The notes under the pieces were generated by a model. That model worked only from the letters and a program-made list of their open reading frames with translations, was not told where the DNA came from and searched no databases. Of a stretch of DNA of 64,000 bases, positions 31,157 to 40,743 are shown piece after piece (the stretch's first letter is position 1; every line of letters starts with the position of its first letter). Made by a program: the position numbers and the translations under genes. The DNA is taken from assembly GCF_000215085.1 (NCBI RefSeq), contig NC_015589.1:3360120-3424119 (forward strand), in the 5' to 3' direction. This stretch comes from Desulforamulus ruminis DSM 2154 (GTDB lineage Bacteria; Bacillota; Desulfotomaculia; Desulfotomaculales; Desulfotomaculaceae).

Positions 31157-31930
31157 TTATACATACTTGCGCATGTGATTTAAGGCCGCTTTTTCCAGTC
31201 GGGAAACCTGGGCCTGGGAAATACCAATTTCTTCGGCTACTTCCATTTGAGTTTTGCCTTCAAAAAACCGCAGGGTTAAAATATGTTTCTCCCTGTCGCT
31301 GAGTCGTCTCAGGGCATCCCGGATGGATATGCCCTCCAGCCAGCTCAAATCCAAATTTTTGTCGTCGCTGATTTGATCCATGACAAAAATCGGGTCGCCA
31401 CCGTCATGGTAGATGGGCTCAAATAATGAAATGGGTTCCTGTATGGCATCCAGGGCAAAGACAATTTCCTCCCTGGGCAGCTTTAGCTCCCCTGCAATTT
31501 CGTTGATAGAAGGTTCCCTGGAATATTTGTTCACCAGGCTGTCTCTGACCTGCAGTGCTTTGTAGGCTACGTCTCTTAGGGAGCGGCTGACCCGGATGGG
31601 GTTATTGTCCCTCAGGTAGCGACGGATTTCCCCGATAATCATGGGAACCGCATAAGTGGAAAACTTTACATTTTGACCCAGGTCAAAATTGTCAATGGCT
31701 TTCATCAGACCGATACAACCCACTTGAAATAAGTCGTCCACATATTCCCCGCGATTGGTAAACCTCTGAATAACACTTAAAACCAGTCTTAGGTTGCCGT
31801 TAATCAATTGACTCCTGGCTTCTTTGTCCCCCTTTTGCATATCCTGAAACAAGGCTCTCATTACTTTGTTTGATAATACCGGCAGTTTGGATGTATTGAC
31901 TCCGCAGATTTCTACTTTGTTTACCAGCAT
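31157..31930 (-). CDS. sigG: RNA polymerase sporulation sigma factor SigG
   Basis: A 257-residue sigma-70-family factor for late forespore transcription. The N-terminal NKVEICGVNTSKLPVL is the conserved SigG signature, which binds the anti-sigma CsfB/SpoIIAB region. Region 2 is RLVLSVIQRFTNRGEYVDDLFQVGCIGLMKAIDNFD and region 4 ends MEVAEEIGISQAQVSRLEKAALNHM. GGGAGG precedes the ATG by six bases. It follows sigE, from which a terminator separates it, so it has its own promoter. Confidence 0.97.
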   Translation of the reverse strand: MLVNKVEICGVNTSKLPVLSNKVMRALFQDMQKGDKEARSQLINGNLRLVLSVIQRFTNRGEYVDDLFQVGCIGLMKAIDNFDLGQNVKFSTYAVPMIIGEIRRYLRDNNPIRVSRSLRDVAYKALQVRDSLVNKYSREPSINEIAGELKLPREEIVFALDAIQEPISLFEPIYHDGGDPIFVMDQISDDKNLDLSWLEGISIRDALRRLSDREKHILTLRFFEGKTQMEVAEEIGISQAQVSRLEKAALNHMRKYV

Positions 31931-32077
31931 TTACCGGCCTCCCAACATGGTTGTCCCGGTCCCGACCGGAATTGAAAAAACATCCCGAGGACCGTTTTTA
32001 AATCATGACGTTCAGACCTTACAAGTTCATTATTACCTTGGTAAATTTCTTATATACATCTTATGGAAGCAGTAAAA

Positions 32078-32115
32078 AAGCAGGAAAACAGCTATTTTCG
32101 CTGTTTTCCTGCTTT
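32078..32115 (-). terminator. Rho-independent terminator of spoIIGA-sigE
   Basis: AAAGCAGGAAAACAGC pairs with GCTGTTTTCCTGCTTT, a 16-bp stem with a short loop, just after the sigE stop. Confidence 0.92.
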
Positions 32116-32132
32116 AATCTTGTTTAATCTTC

Positions 32133-32867
32133 TTATTCCATCCTATGAATTTCTTTTTTTAAACGTTTAATAATTCTCTTTTCCAGCCTTGAGATATAGG
32201 ACTGGGAAATCCCCAGCATATCGGCTACTTCCTTCTGGGTTTTCTCCGTCCCGTTGTTTAATCCGAACCGCAGTTCCATAATCCTGCGCTCACGTCCTGA
32301 AAGTTTTAAGAGGGCTTGGTGCAATAGTTTTTTGTCTACCTCTTCTTCAATATTTTTATAAATAATATCATTTTCTGTTCCCAGGACGTCGGACAATAAT
32401 AACTCATTGCCATCCCAGTCAATGTTTAGGGGCTCATCAAAGGATACTTCCGAACGGGTCTTGTTGTTTCTTCGCAAGTGCATTAAAATTTCATTTTCAA
32501 TGCAGCGGGAGGCGTAGGTGGCCAGCTTAATTTTTTTATTGGGATCAAAGGTATTGACAGCCTTAATTAGACCGATGGTGCCGATGGATACCAGATCTTC
32601 TATCCCCACACCGGTATTCTCAAATTTTCTGGCAATGTAAACCACCAAACGCAGGTTTCGTTCAATCAGTACACTTTTTATTTTGCCGTCACGGTCCCCT
32701 TCCCCTAGCTGTCCAATTAAATCCGTTTCTTCATCATTGGACAGAGGAGGGGGTAGGGCCTCGCTGCTTCCCACATAGTATATTTCCTGCTGGTTGCTTC
32801 CCAGCCATTGCATAACCTTTACCACATAAAATCGAACCAGCATTTTGATCTGCCAAGCGTTCCTCAA
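32133..32867 (-). CDS. sigE: RNA polymerase sporulation sigma factor SigE (pro-form)
   Basis: A 244-residue mother-cell sigma factor made as an inactive precursor. The amphipathic, basic pro-sequence (about 1-30) precedes [18 protein letters not shown], the region of SpoIIGA cleavage. Regions 2 and 4 follow ([60 protein letters not shown]). The TTG at 32867 has GGGAGG seven bases upstream and gives a pro-sequence of the usual length; the ATG at 32894 has no ribosome site. Directly downstream of spoIIGA. Confidence 0.95.
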   Translation of the reverse strand: MRNAWQIKMLVRFYVVKVMQWLGSNQQEIYYVGSSEALPPPLSNDEETDLIGQLGEGDRDGKIKSVLIERNLRLVVYIARKFENTGVGIEDLVSIGTIGLIKAVNTFDPNKKIKLATYASRCIENEILMHLRRNNKTRSEVSFDEPLNIDWDGNELLLSDVLGTENDIIYKNIEEEVDKKLLHQALLKLSGRERRIMELRFGLNNGTEKTQKEVADMLGISQSYISRLEKRIIKRLKKEIHRME

Positions 32868-32903
32868 GCCTCTCCCTCCCTGAACCTGTTCCATTCGGCC
32901 AAA

Positions 32904-33806
32904 CTAGGAAGCCAGTAATTGTGGATGTAAAAGCGCCCTGTAAGCAGCTTCTGGACTTAACTGCTTACTGTATATTCCAATCACCACGTCCGTAACCACG
33001 TACCTGCGGTCTTCGTGCACAATTTCTACGGAATCCGGGCGAACTCCCAGCAACATGCCGTTTTCTTCTCCCAAAGATTTAAAGGGAATTAGCCTTATAC
33101 TGCTGGCATAGGTCGTTCCCGCCAGCAGCAGCATCATTTGGGCGCCATTCTCACGGTCCCCCTGCTGAAACACGGTGCTAAGGCTTACCGGTAAGGCCGG
33201 CTGCAGTACTCCGAACTCTACTACAATCACCGGGTGGCCACTGACCGGATCAATCAGTTGGTTACCCGTGTCCACCAGTGCCTCGACTGAAACCCGGTTT
33301 CCCCAGAGGACAACCGTTATGGGAACCTTGGCATTTTTTTGCTGCATTCGTTTAAGCCAGAGCATGGAGCCCCATTTCCCTATGAGATAAGATAATAAAA
33401 CCACACAGGACAATAACAGCCATTTATTAAGATGCTCCTGTCCTCCTCTACCCGGCCATTGAACCGGCTCAAACAAGTAATAAAGGCCCAGGGACATGCC
33501 ACCAACACTAAAAGAGGCTAAGAACAGGCAAAAGACATTTTTAGCAAAAACTCTGATGCCGTTAAAACCAAAAGCAGTATAGGTTAACAAAAGGGCCGAT
33601 AAAATTTTTGAGCTGGCCGCTCCCGCGGTCCTCTCGAATCCCGGGATAAAAATTAACAAAGCATAAATACACCCCACCATGGCAGCGGTTACCATCCTGG
33701 CAGGGGAAGTCCTGCTTCCAGTAAACCGGGATGTTAACCAAAGCACAGTAAGGTTCATAACCAGGTTCACAAGTATGATCTCATCAATATAAACAACTTG
33801 CCTCAT
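32904..33806 (-). CDS. spoIIGA: Sporulation sigma-E factor processing peptidase SpoIIGA
   Basis: A 300-residue membrane aspartic protease. The N-terminal half has about five membrane helices, starting VVYIDEIILVNLVMNLTVLWL. The C-terminal cytoplasmic domain has the catalytic DTGNQL motif (VEALVDTGNQLIDPVSGHPVIVVE). It cleaves pro-SigE in the mother cell once activated by SpoIIR. The ATG at 33806 has GCAGGA upstream; the longer frame is not used. It is paired with sigE 36 bases downstream. Confidence 0.95.
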   Translation of the reverse strand: MRQVVYIDEIILVNLVMNLTVLWLTSRFTGSRTSPARMVTAAMVGCIYALLIFIPGFERTAGAASSKILSALLLTYTAFGFNGIRVFAKNVFCLFLASFSVGGMSLGLYYLFEPVQWPGRGGQEHLNKWLLLSCVVLLSYLIGKWGSMLWLKRMQQKNAKVPITVVLWGNRVSVEALVDTGNQLIDPVSGHPVIVVEFGVLQPALPVSLSTVFQQGDRENGAQMMLLLAGTTYASSIRLIPFKSLGEENGMLLGVRPDSVEIVHEDRRYVVTDVVIGIYSKQLSPEAAYRALLHPQLLAS

Positions 33807-33952
33807 AATCCTGCTTCCCTTAGGACAGAGATTGGCACTACCATTATATGGCTTGAACAAAAGGTTTATTCCAGGACTCCAAAGAAATTAAAGTTCTACC
33901 AGCCTTTGCCAACAGCGAAGGTTTTACTGCCAGGCTTAAAGCTTTAGGTAAA

Positions 33953-33984
33953 AAAACCCTGGCTGTATTATACACCTGCCAGGG
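33953..33984 (-). terminator. Rho-independent terminator of the DUF2007 gene
   Basis: CCCTGGCAGG/(..)GCCAGGG stem followed on the minus strand by TTTTTTT, 70 bases past the stop codon of the DUF2007 gene. Confidence 0.8.
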
Positions 33985-34055
33985 TCTGGAAAAATGTCAA
34001 TATATGGAAACCAATTCCAATTATTTTTTGCGTTTGTTCTACATGCTACCCTTTA

Positions 34056-34280
34056 TTAATCCACTGTGGTTAAGAATGCCTTGGCTTCAACCATCCATTC
34101 CTCCGGCACAAATACCTGTACCTGGGAATGAGGCCCGGTTATGGACCCGCCAAAGAGCACGTTGTTAATACTTTCCCATTTTAAATTCACCGGAATATCC
34201 GCGCTCTCCAGTGCGCTTTTCAGGATTTCCGCCTCCATCATGTTGGCCGTTACGGTTAAGAGCTTCCATTTGGGGTTCAT
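34056..34280 (-). CDS. DUF2007 (putative signal-transducing, GlnB-like fold) small protein
   Basis: A 74-residue DUF2007 protein: WKLLTVTANMMEAEILKSALESADIPVNLKWE, then GPHSQVQVFVPEEWMVEAKAFL. The family has a ferredoxin-like fold and is found alone or attached to zinc ribbons; its role is unknown. It lies between ftsZ and spoIIGA, where B. subtilis has bpr. Confidence 0.85.
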   Translation of the reverse strand: MNPKWKLLTVTANMMEAEILKSALESADIPVNLKWESINNVLFGGSITGPHSQVQVFVPEEWMVEAKAFLTTVD

Positions 34281-34377
34281 ATCTCTGCACCTACTTCATC
34301 CCATCGGCCTCTTCAGCCCTTGACCAATCTAAGACCAATGGTTTTTTCCTTTGGTTCAAGCTTTAGCAAGCAACCCT

Positions 34378-34521
34378 TTAGTTCTGAGGGTCATTCCAGT
34401 CGTTGCGGTTGGAATCTTTTTTTGCCGGGCCTTTGTTGGGGTCTTCAAAAAATTTCTCTCCCCGAACCTTGTCCAACTTCTCTTTGCGGGTTAAATCCGC
34501 CCCCCGGACAGGTTGTTTCAT
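34378..34521 (-). CDS. Small hydrophilic protein of 47 residues, unknown function
   Basis: The frame runs from an ATG at 34521 to TAA at 34378 and is preceded by a strong GGAGGAGG ribosome site eight bases upstream. The product starts MKQPVRGADLTRKEKLDKVR and is rich in Lys, Asp and Asn (ending NRNDWNDPQN), with no membrane helix. It is not recognised as a known family. Its placement between ftsZ and spoIIGA-sigE and the good ribosome site make a real gene likely, perhaps expressed in sporulation. Confidence 0.65.
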   Translation of the reverse strand: MKQPVRGADLTRKEKLDKVRGEKFFEDPNKGPAKKDSNRNDWNDPQN

Positions 34522-34596
34522 CCTGAATCCTCCTCCGTTGATTATTCTACTTTCATTTTATTGTTTCCCGGAAAGGAGGTGAATATAGGGGAAATT

Positions 34597-34626
34597 ATAA
34601 CCCCCTGAATTTTTCCAGGGGGTTGT
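34597..34626 (-). terminator. Rho-independent terminator of ftsZ
   Basis: AACCCCCTG/CAGGGGGTT stem with a GAAAAATT-type loop directly behind the ftsZ stop, followed by ATAATTT on the minus strand. Confidence 0.85.
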
Positions 34627-34629
34627 GCT

Positions 34630-35682
34630 TTAACGGCGACGCAAAAAGGCAGGGATATCTAAATCGCCATGGCTGGCAAAGGGTTTAATTTCCATTTCTC
34701 CTTTGGATTTGTCTTTTTTAACGGGCATCCTATTTTCAAAACCCGTGGCAATGACCGTTACCCGAACCTCTTCATTCATTCTTTCATCAATCACGGCCCC
34801 AAAGATAATATTGGCTTCCGGGTCTGCCGCCTGAGCAATAATTTCCGCTGCTTCGTTCACCTCAAAGAGCCCCAGGGAAGACCCGCCGGTAATATTCAAC
34901 AGTACACCTCTGGCCCCTTCAATGGATGTTTCCAACAGTGGGCTGGAAATGGCCGCCCGGGCCGCTTCGGTAGCCCTGTTTTCCCCGGTGGAGCTGCCAA
35001 TTCCCATCAGGGCGGAGCCGGTGTCCTTCATAATGGTTTTTACGTCGGCAAAGTCCAGATTGATTAAACCCGGTACGGCAATCAAGTCCGATATGCCCTG
35101 AACCCCTTGACGCAGTACATCGTCGGCGATGCGGAAAGCTTCCACGATGGAGGTATTTTTATCAATGACCTGCAGCAGGCGATCGTTGGGAATGGTAATC
35201 AGGGTATCCACTTTGGTCTTTAAATTCTCGATGCCGGATTCGGCCTGGGTTAGTCTTTTTCTCCCCTCAAAGGTGAAGGGTTTGGTTACTACGCCAACGG
35301 TTAACGCACCAATCTCCTTGGCAATCTCCGCTACCACCGGGGCTGCGCCGGTGCCGGTACCACCGCCCATACCTGCCGTAACAAAAACCATATCCGCCCC
35401 TTTAAGGGCCTGCAAAATTTCATCCCGGCTTTCTTCCGCCGCTTTGCAGCCAATTTCCGGATTTGCCCCGGCGCCCAAACCTTTGGTTAATTTGGTACCA
35501 ATTTGAATTTTGTGGTTACTTTGAGATAGAAAAAGGGACTGGGCATCCGTATTAACAGCAACAAACTCAACGCCTTTGAGCCCAGCACTGATCATACGGT
35601 TCACCGCGTTATTGCCACCGCCCCCAACCCCGATCACCTTGATGTTGGCAAAATGGTCCAGGTCCAGTTCAAAGTCAAGCAT
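34630..35682 (-). CDS. ftsZ: Cell division protein FtsZ
   Basis: A 350-residue tubulin-like GTPase that forms the division ring. The GTP-binding signature [13 protein letters not shown] is near 105-117, and T3/T7 loop motifs ([18 protein letters not shown]) are present. The C-terminal peptide [11 protein letters not shown] is the short conserved tail that binds FtsA and SepF. The ATG at 35682 follows AGAGGAGG by nine bases. Downstream of ftsA and followed by its own terminator. Confidence 0.97.
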   Translation of the reverse strand: MLDFELDLDHFANIKVIGVGGGGNNAVNRMISAGLKGVEFVAVNTDAQSLFLSQSNHKIQIGTKLTKGLGAGANPEIGCKAAEESRDEILQALKGADMVFVTAGMGGGTGTGAAPVVAEIAKEIGALTVGVVTKPFTFEGRKRLTQAESGIENLKTKVDTLITIPNDRLLQVIDKNTSIVEAFRIADDVLRQGVQGISDLIAVPGLINLDFADVKTIMKDTGSALMGIGSSTGENRATEAARAAISSPLLETSIEGARGVLLNITGGSSLGLFEVNEAAEIIAQAADPEANIIFGAVIDERMNEEVRVTVIATGFENRMPVKKDKSKGEMEIKPFASHGDLDIPAFLRRR

Positions 35683-35726
35683 GTGTATATCCTCCTCTGT
35701 ATTTGTCGCATCAAGCCGCTCAAAAA

Positions 35727-36710
35727 CTACTTTAACCGCCGGGCCAATACCCCGCGCCAGCCAAAAAGGTTTTCTGAACGACGGGAATCTCGTTTGGTAC
35801 CATAAATCAGCAATCCCATGGATGAAGCGTAGCCAGGGCCGGTCCATTCCGCCGGCAGGAGTTTGCCTCCGTTGTTGACGGATCCCAGTTTCACCTGGGG
35901 CAAACCAAGCTGGGAACGTACCCGGTTGATGATTCCTTTTAAAAGAGCACCTCCACCGGTAAGAACCACTCCTCCGGATAAAGATTCAAGACGGTAACAA
36001 TGTTCCACCCTTTGCAAAGCCATTTCCAGAATTTCCTGAACACGAGATTGCATCACCGCCACTGCGGTGCTTACCGGAACTTTTCTGGTTTCCTGTCCCC
36101 CGATTCCGGTAATCTCAAGGTCTAATTCCGGCGAGGGATTCTCCAAGCCCAGTTCCTGTTTAACCCGCTTCGCCTCCCCCAGGGTGGTCCGCAGGCATAC
36201 CGCCAAGTCACTGGTTATGTGTTCACTGCCAATTGGCAGAGAGTCTGCATAAATAAGATTTCCCTGGTCAAAAACAGCCAACCCGGTGGTTGTACCGCCC
36301 AAATCCATGAAAAAGGTTCCTAGCCTCCGGTCGGTTTCCGTTAACACTGCTTCAGCAGCGGCCACGGTGGACACAACCACTTGTTTTATGTCCAGGTCAT
36401 TCAGCATTACACACTGGATTAGATCTTCATCGGTCAGTTCCAGCTCACTGGTTAGTGAACCATAACTGGGAAAGGAAACGTAAACGGCTTTAACCGTTTC
36501 ACCAGCCATGGTTTTAGCCAGAGTCATGGCCCGGGCCATGGATTTACTCAAGGCGGTTTTATCAACCACAACCCCTTTACGAATTCCCAGAGTGGGACAT
36601 TCCCCAAAGCCTTTGATGATTGGCTGGCCATTGGGTCCAATCTCTGCCAAAAGGGCCACTATCTTAGTTGTCCCAACGTCAAGGACCCCGACCACCTGTC
36701 TCCGGCTCAA
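35727..36710 (-). CDS. ftsA: FtsA-like cell division actin homologue lacking subdomain 1C
   Basis: A 327-residue actin-fold ATPase in the ftsA position before ftsZ; usual FtsA is about 400-440. Phosphate loops are recognisable: [14 protein letters not shown] (1A), [15 protein letters not shown] (phosphate 2) and [15 protein letters not shown] (adenosine). The C-terminal amphipathic helix [12 protein letters not shown] is retained. From [12 protein letters not shown] to [21 protein letters not shown] only about 40 residues separate blocks that are about 120 apart in E. coli FtsA, so subdomain 1C (about 80 residues) is missing. The TTG at 36710 has AGGAGG eight bases upstream. Confidence 0.9.
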   Translation of the reverse strand: MSRRQVVGVLDVGTTKIVALLAEIGPNGQPIIKGFGECPTLGIRKGVVVDKTALSKSMARAMTLAKTMAGETVKAVYVSFPSYGSLTSELELTDEDLIQCVMLNDLDIKQVVVSTVAAAEAVLTETDRRLGTFFMDLGGTTTGLAVFDQGNLIYADSLPIGSEHITSDLAVCLRTTLGEAKRVKQELGLENPSPELDLEITGIGGQETRKVPVSTAVAVMQSRVQEILEMALQRVEHCYRLESLSGGVVLTGGGALLKGIINRVRSQLGLPQVKLGSVNNGGKLLPAEWTGPGYASSMGLLIYGTKRDSRRSENLFGWRGVLARRLK

Positions 36711-36792
36711 GACAGGCACCTCCTAATGTTTACTTAAACTGTAAATTCAACACAGAATAAAAATTCCCTTTTGCCTTGGAATCAAAAATGTT

Positions 36793-37134
36793 TTATTTTT
36801 TTAGCAAATGACGGCGGATAATGGCTAAATTCTGAAATAAACGAACGCCAAAGGCCACTACGGCAGCGGTACTGAGAGGCACACCCAGTTTGGTGCCCAG
36901 ATAAGCCAAGCCTGCGGCCAGTAAAGCATTGCTGAAAAAGCCGGTGACAAAGATGTTATTGTCATAATGATCTTCCATTGCCGCCCGAATGCCGCCAAAT
37001 ACGGAATCAATGGCTGCCAGCACCGCTAACCCCAGGTACTGGGAATAGGCCTGGGGTAATACCATGGGAACATTTAAACCAACCATTACTCCCAGGACTA
37101 GTCCTCCCAGGGCAAATGCTACGACGGTCCACAT
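36793..37134 (-). CDS. sbp: Small basic family protein Sbp (DUF1290)
   Basis: A 113-residue membrane protein of the Sbp/DUF1290 family with three to four hydrophobic helices (VVAFALGGLVLGVMVGLNVP, YLGLAVLAAIDSVFGGIRAAMEDHYDNNIFVTGFFSNALLAAGLAYLG). The family is found next to ftsA/ftsZ and DUF881 genes in spore formers and actinobacteria; role not defined. GGAGG precedes the ATG. Confidence 0.92.
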   Translation of the reverse strand: MWTVVAFALGGLVLGVMVGLNVPMVLPQAYSQYLGLAVLAAIDSVFGGIRAAMEDHYDNNIFVTGFFSNALLAAGLAYLGTKLGVPLSTAAVVAFGVRLFQNLAIIRRHLLKK

Positions 37135-37136
37135 GG

Positions 37137-37841
37137 TTATTTCGCCTCCTTTAGTGGTTTAGCATATTCTAATTTAACATTATGTTTGTATGCCGGCAGT
37201 AATAGTTCCTCTTGTTTGGTAACTGTGACCTCCCAATCTCTTATACTATCCACCAAGCCTCCCTTGATCAGAAGACTGCTTTCTAACTGGTCGGGTGCTC
37301 CAATGGCCATTATAGTATAAGGCGGGGAAATTCGTGTAAGGTTCACATCGATAAATGAACCGGCCAACCGGATCTCACTGGTGGAGATAATCCTCTGGCC
37401 ATTAATTGATAGAGCCTCGGCCCCGGCAGCCCGCAGTTCGTTGACCACCCTAAGCAGTAGGTCTTCATCACTCACGATATACCAATTATTCTCGTTATGC
37501 TGACCTGCCCTCTGGACCGGCGCAATATAAACCTCTACACCCGGCCCTTTCAGTTGGGTAAACCCGGCGATTTGCCGAACCTTTTGCAGTTCTTCCAGTA
37601 CCGCTTCAGAGGCCTCGGTCTGTCCTTTTTCTGCCCGGGTCAGTTTATTTTCCAGGTCATTGGCTTCGATCAGCAGGGTTACCGTTTCCTTTTCAATTTC
37701 TTTAAGCTGATTTGTCAACAATTGGGCCCGGTCAGAAGGCACTGCCGAATCCACCTGCCCTACGGTGCGAAATTGAAAGGCGATCATCAAACCTAAAATA
37801 ACCGAAACAAATCCTATGGAAAAATATAGTGTTTTTCTCAT
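37137..37841 (-). CDS. DUF881 family protein (YlxW/YlxX type), second copy
   Basis: A 234-residue protein with one N-terminal membrane helix (TLYFSIGFVSVILGLMIAF), a coiled coil (about 35-75) and the DUF881 domain (GPGVEVYIAPVQRAGQHN, LLLRVVNELRAAGAEALSINGQRII, PPYTIMAIGAPDQLESSLLIKGG). It is predicted extracytoplasmic. It overlaps the stop of the preceding DUF881 gene by four bases, and the two are clearly paralogues. Confidence 0.9.
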   Translation of the reverse strand: MRKTLYFSIGFVSVILGLMIAFQFRTVGQVDSAVPSDRAQLLTNQLKEIEKETVTLLIEANDLENKLTRAEKGQTEASEAVLEELQKVRQIAGFTQLKGPGVEVYIAPVQRAGQHNENNWYIVSDEDLLLRVVNELRAAGAEALSINGQRIISTSEIRLAGSFIDVNLTRISPPYTIMAIGAPDQLESSLLIKGGLVDSIRDWEVTVTKQEELLLPAYKHNVKLEYAKPLKEAK

Positions 37842-38551
37842 ATTTCCGATCCCTCTTTAACCGGTTCGGCATATTCCAAGGTGATAGCCCCACCGTAGCC
37901 CGGAATTTCTAGATTGGTTTTTTTAACCACCTTTACCTGGATACCCCAGAATTTAAGCTGCTCCACCACGCCACCCTTCATATACAGGGAGTTTTCCAGG
38001 GTTTGGGGATTGCCAATGGCGGTAATGGTAAAAGGAGCGGGGATTCTTTTATTTTTATTGGTCAGAATGGTGGGCCCAATACAGCGGATTTCACTGGTGG
38101 CAATCAGTCGGACGCCATTCAGGGAAATGGCCTCTGCCCCGGCGGCCTTCAGCTCATTGAGTACTCTGAGTACATCCTCATCATGAACGACATAAAAGTT
38201 GGGGTCCTGTCCCGCAGGTACTTCAATATTGCTGTCATTTAAGGTTACTTCCACCCCCGGGCCAAAAACGGCCTGGTTCCCTGCAATAATGCGGTCGGTA
38301 TCCATTTCTTCCGAAAGGGTTTCCGATTCGCTGGCCGCTTTTTTATCCAGTTTGTCGCGCAACTGCTGAACTCGCTCCTGCAGCAGATCGCGCTCCGCTT
38401 GCTTTTCTTTAATTTCGCTGGCCAGAGCCTGTGCCCTGGCAATGGGCGGTGTTTCGTTAATTTCTTTGGAGTAGCGGTATTGGACCGTCAGCATTAAACC
38501 CAGGGCCAACGCCACCAAAGCCACACCCCATTGATATTGCTTTATTTTCAC
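37838..38551 (-). CDS. DUF881 family protein (YlxW/YlxX type), first copy
   Basis: A 237-residue DUF881 protein with an N-terminal membrane anchor (GVALVALALGLMLTVQY), a coiled coil (about 40-80, EIKEKQAERDLLQERVQQLRDKL) and the conserved domain (FGPGVEVTLNDS, VLRVLNELKAAGAEAISLNGVRLI, PAPFTITAIGNPQTLENSLYMKGGVVEQL). It starts at a GTG that overlaps the ftsQ stop. A division-associated envelope role is inferred from position only. Confidence 0.9.
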   Translation of the reverse strand: MKIKQYQWGVALVALALGLMLTVQYRYSKEINETPPIARAQALASEIKEKQAERDLLQERVQQLRDKLDKKAASESETLSEEMDTDRIIAGNQAVFGPGVEVTLNDSNIEVPAGQDPNFYVVHDEDVLRVLNELKAAGAEAISLNGVRLIATSEIRCIGPTILTNKNKRIPAPFTITAIGNPQTLENSLYMKGGVVEQLKFWGIQVKVVKKTNLEIPGYGGAITLEYAEPVKEGSEI

Positions 38552-39303
38552 TGCTGGCCCTCCTGCGGATTCTGAGAGTATTTGACCACCGGCACCCGTG
38601 GATTGGATAAATCCACATACTGAATCTCTCCGCCTTTTTCTTTGAGTCGGTCGATAACCTCCTCAAAGATCAAGCATTTATATTTCATCTCCTCGGGCAA
38701 ACCCATTCTTCCCTGGATCCCGTCAATGGTGTACAGGGTTACCTGCCCGCCATCGCTGATATGGATCTCCGACAGTTTTTGCACCAGCACCCGGGACATT
38801 TCCGGCAATATGGCCAGTGCTTGCGCCAGATATTGGGCCTTTACGGGTTTCCCCGGTCCGTCCATTTCACAGTTTAAGCCGGTAATCACCGGTAAGGCCG
38901 AAGCCATTTGACCCTTTTGCAAGTATACCCCTTCCGAATCCACTTTAATAAAACTGTTTTTTACGGCAAGCAATGCCACTGCTTGTCTCTCCTCTACATG
39001 AATTACGATAGTTTGAGGAAATTTGCGCTCAACTTCTGTGCTTTTTAACAGGGGTACCATGTTTAATTTTTTTTCCGCATCACTGATGTTAATTTTAAAA
39101 ATATTATTTCCCGTGGTAATCCCGGAAAATTTTATAATCTCTTCCGGTGTTAACTGGCGGTTGCCTTGAACGGTGATGGTGCGAATTTCAAAAATGGGGG
39201 ACTGGAGCAAGATATAGGCAGCAGCAACCACCAATAAAATAAAAAAAACACTCTGTATCCGGTGATTTTTGGTTCTTGGGTTTCCCGTACGAGGTTGATA
39301 CAT
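38548..39303 (-). CDS. ftsQ: Cell division protein FtsQ/DivIB
   Basis: A 251-residue bitopic protein. The basic N-terminus (RTGNPRTKNHR) leads to one membrane helix (VFFILLVVAAAYILLQSPIF), then the POTRA domain (IRTITVQGNRQLTPEEIIKFSGITTGNNIFKINISDAEKKL) and the beta domain (VIHVEERQAVALL, VDSEGVYLQ). It is part of the FtsQ-FtsL-FtsB complex that controls septal synthesis. GGGAGG precedes the ATG by five bases. Confidence 0.92.
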   Translation of the reverse strand: MYQPRTGNPRTKNHRIQSVFFILLVVAAAYILLQSPIFEIRTITVQGNRQLTPEEIIKFSGITTGNNIFKINISDAEKKLNMVPLLKSTEVERKFPQTIVIHVEERQAVALLAVKNSFIKVDSEGVYLQKGQMASALPVITGLNCEMDGPGKPVKAQYLAQALAILPEMSRVLVQKLSEIHISDGGQVTLYTIDGIQGRMGLPEEMKYKCLIFEEVIDRLKEKGGEIQYVDLSNPRVPVVKYSQNPQEGQQ

Positions 39304-39475
39304 GATGTCCTCCCGTTGCCTGAAATTTCCTACAGACCCATTTTAAAGTTATTATAACTGAAGCCCCAGGCCTTTCCAAGGGTAATCTTAAAATAAAAAT
39401 CAGCTTTCACCAAAGCTTTTAGCTCCGGCGAAAGCCGTGGTTTAAAACCATAAGCTGTGGCTGAAAAAAGAGTCA

Positions 39476-40729
39476 TTAACTGTTGACTCTAATAATCCGA
39501 GCACCCAGGGAATTATATTTTTTCTCGATCCGCTCGTAGCCCCGGTCAATGTGCTCGATATTACCCAACACCGTACCGTCTTCCGCCGCTAGGGCCGCGA
39601 GGATAAGGGCCGCTCCGGCCCTCAGGTCGGTGGCCTCCACACAGGCGCCGGACAATCGGGGTACACCCTTGACGATGGCCGTGTGACCTTCCAAACGTAT
39701 ATCCGCTCCCATTCTCCTGAACTCGGGCACGTGTTTAAAGCGGTTTTCAAAGATGGTTTCGCTAATCACACTGGTTCCATCGGCAATGGTCATCAAGGCC
39801 ATCATTTGGGATTGCATATCCGTGGGAAAGCCCGGGTAAGGCATGGTCTTAATATCCACCGCCCGGAGGACGCCGGTTCCCTGCACCCGGACGCTGTCAT
39901 TGCCCACATCCACTTGGACTCCGGCTTCCCTTAATTTATAGATTAAAGGATCCAGATGCTCCGGAATCACATTGCTGACCGTTACATCTCCGTTGGTCAT
40001 GGCCCCGGCAATCATATGGGTTCCTGCCTCAACCCGGTCGGGGATCACCGTATGGGTTACCGAGCCTAACTCTTTGACCCCTTCAATACGGATTACATCG
40101 GTACCGGCCCCCACCATTTTGGCTCCCATGGCATTGAGAAAGTTTTGCAGGTCCACAATCTCCGGCTCTTTGGCCGCATTCCGTATCACGGTTGTTCCTT
40201 TGGCCAGCACCCCGGCCATGATTAAATTTTCCGTAGCCCCCACACTGGGGACATCCAGGTGAATTACTGTCCCAGTTAGTTGACTAGCATTCGCCGTAAT
40301 ATAGCCAAATTTCTCCGATATTTCCGCCCCTAGAGAGGTTAAGCCTTTTAAGTGCAGGTTCATGGGGCGCGACCCAATGTTGCAGCCTCCCGGGTGAGAT
40401 ATTTTTACACTGCCAAATCGCCCTATGAGCGGCCCCAGGACCAAATTGGAAGCTCGCATTTTTCTCATCAGGTCTTCGGAAATCTCCTGGGACTGAACAC
40501 CGGAGCCGTCTACAATGATGGTGTGGTTTTCCAGAGTTACCTTGGCCCCAAGGTAGCTAAGAAGCTCTTGCATCACTAAAACATCCCTGAGCCTTGGCAC
40601 CTGATGTACCGTACATACCCCGCCGGTTAACAAGGTTGCTGCTAAAATGGGCAGAGTTGCATTTTTGGAACCGTTCGCCTTTATTGTACCCTTTAGGCGG
40701 TTACCTCCTACGATCACAAACTTTTCCAC
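39476..40729 (-). CDS. murA: UDP-N-acetylglucosamine 1-carboxyvinyltransferase MurA
   Basis: A 417-residue enolpyruvyl transferase for the first committed step of peptidoglycan synthesis. Substrate residues are in the N-terminal [18 protein letters not shown]. In the active-site loop where many MurA enzymes carry Cys115, the sequence reads [16 protein letters not shown], so the fosfomycin-binding Cys is present. GGAGGTG precedes the GTG start. A bulged stem followed by a T-rich tail (39381-39470) lies downstream and may end its transcript weakly before ftsQ. Confidence 0.96.
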   Translation of the reverse strand: MEKFVIVGGNRLKGTIKANGSKNATLPILAATLLTGGVCTVHQVPRLRDVLVMQELLSYLGAKVTLENHTIIVDGSGVQSQEISEDLMRKMRASNLVLGPLIGRFGSVKISHPGGCNIGSRPMNLHLKGLTSLGAEISEKFGYITANASQLTGTVIHLDVPSVGATENLIMAGVLAKGTTVIRNAAKEPEIVDLQNFLNAMGAKMVGAGTDVIRIEGVKELGSVTHTVIPDRVEAGTHMIAGAMTNGDVTVSNVIPEHLDPLIYKLREAGVQVDVGNDSVRVQGTGVLRAVDIKTMPYPGFPTDMQSQMMALMTIADGTSVISETIFENRFKHVPEFRRMGADIRLEGHTAIVKGVPRLSGACVEATDLRAGAALILAALAAEDGTVLGNIEHIDRGYERIEKKYNSLGARIIRVNS

Positions 40730-40743
40730 GTTGTCACCTCCGC

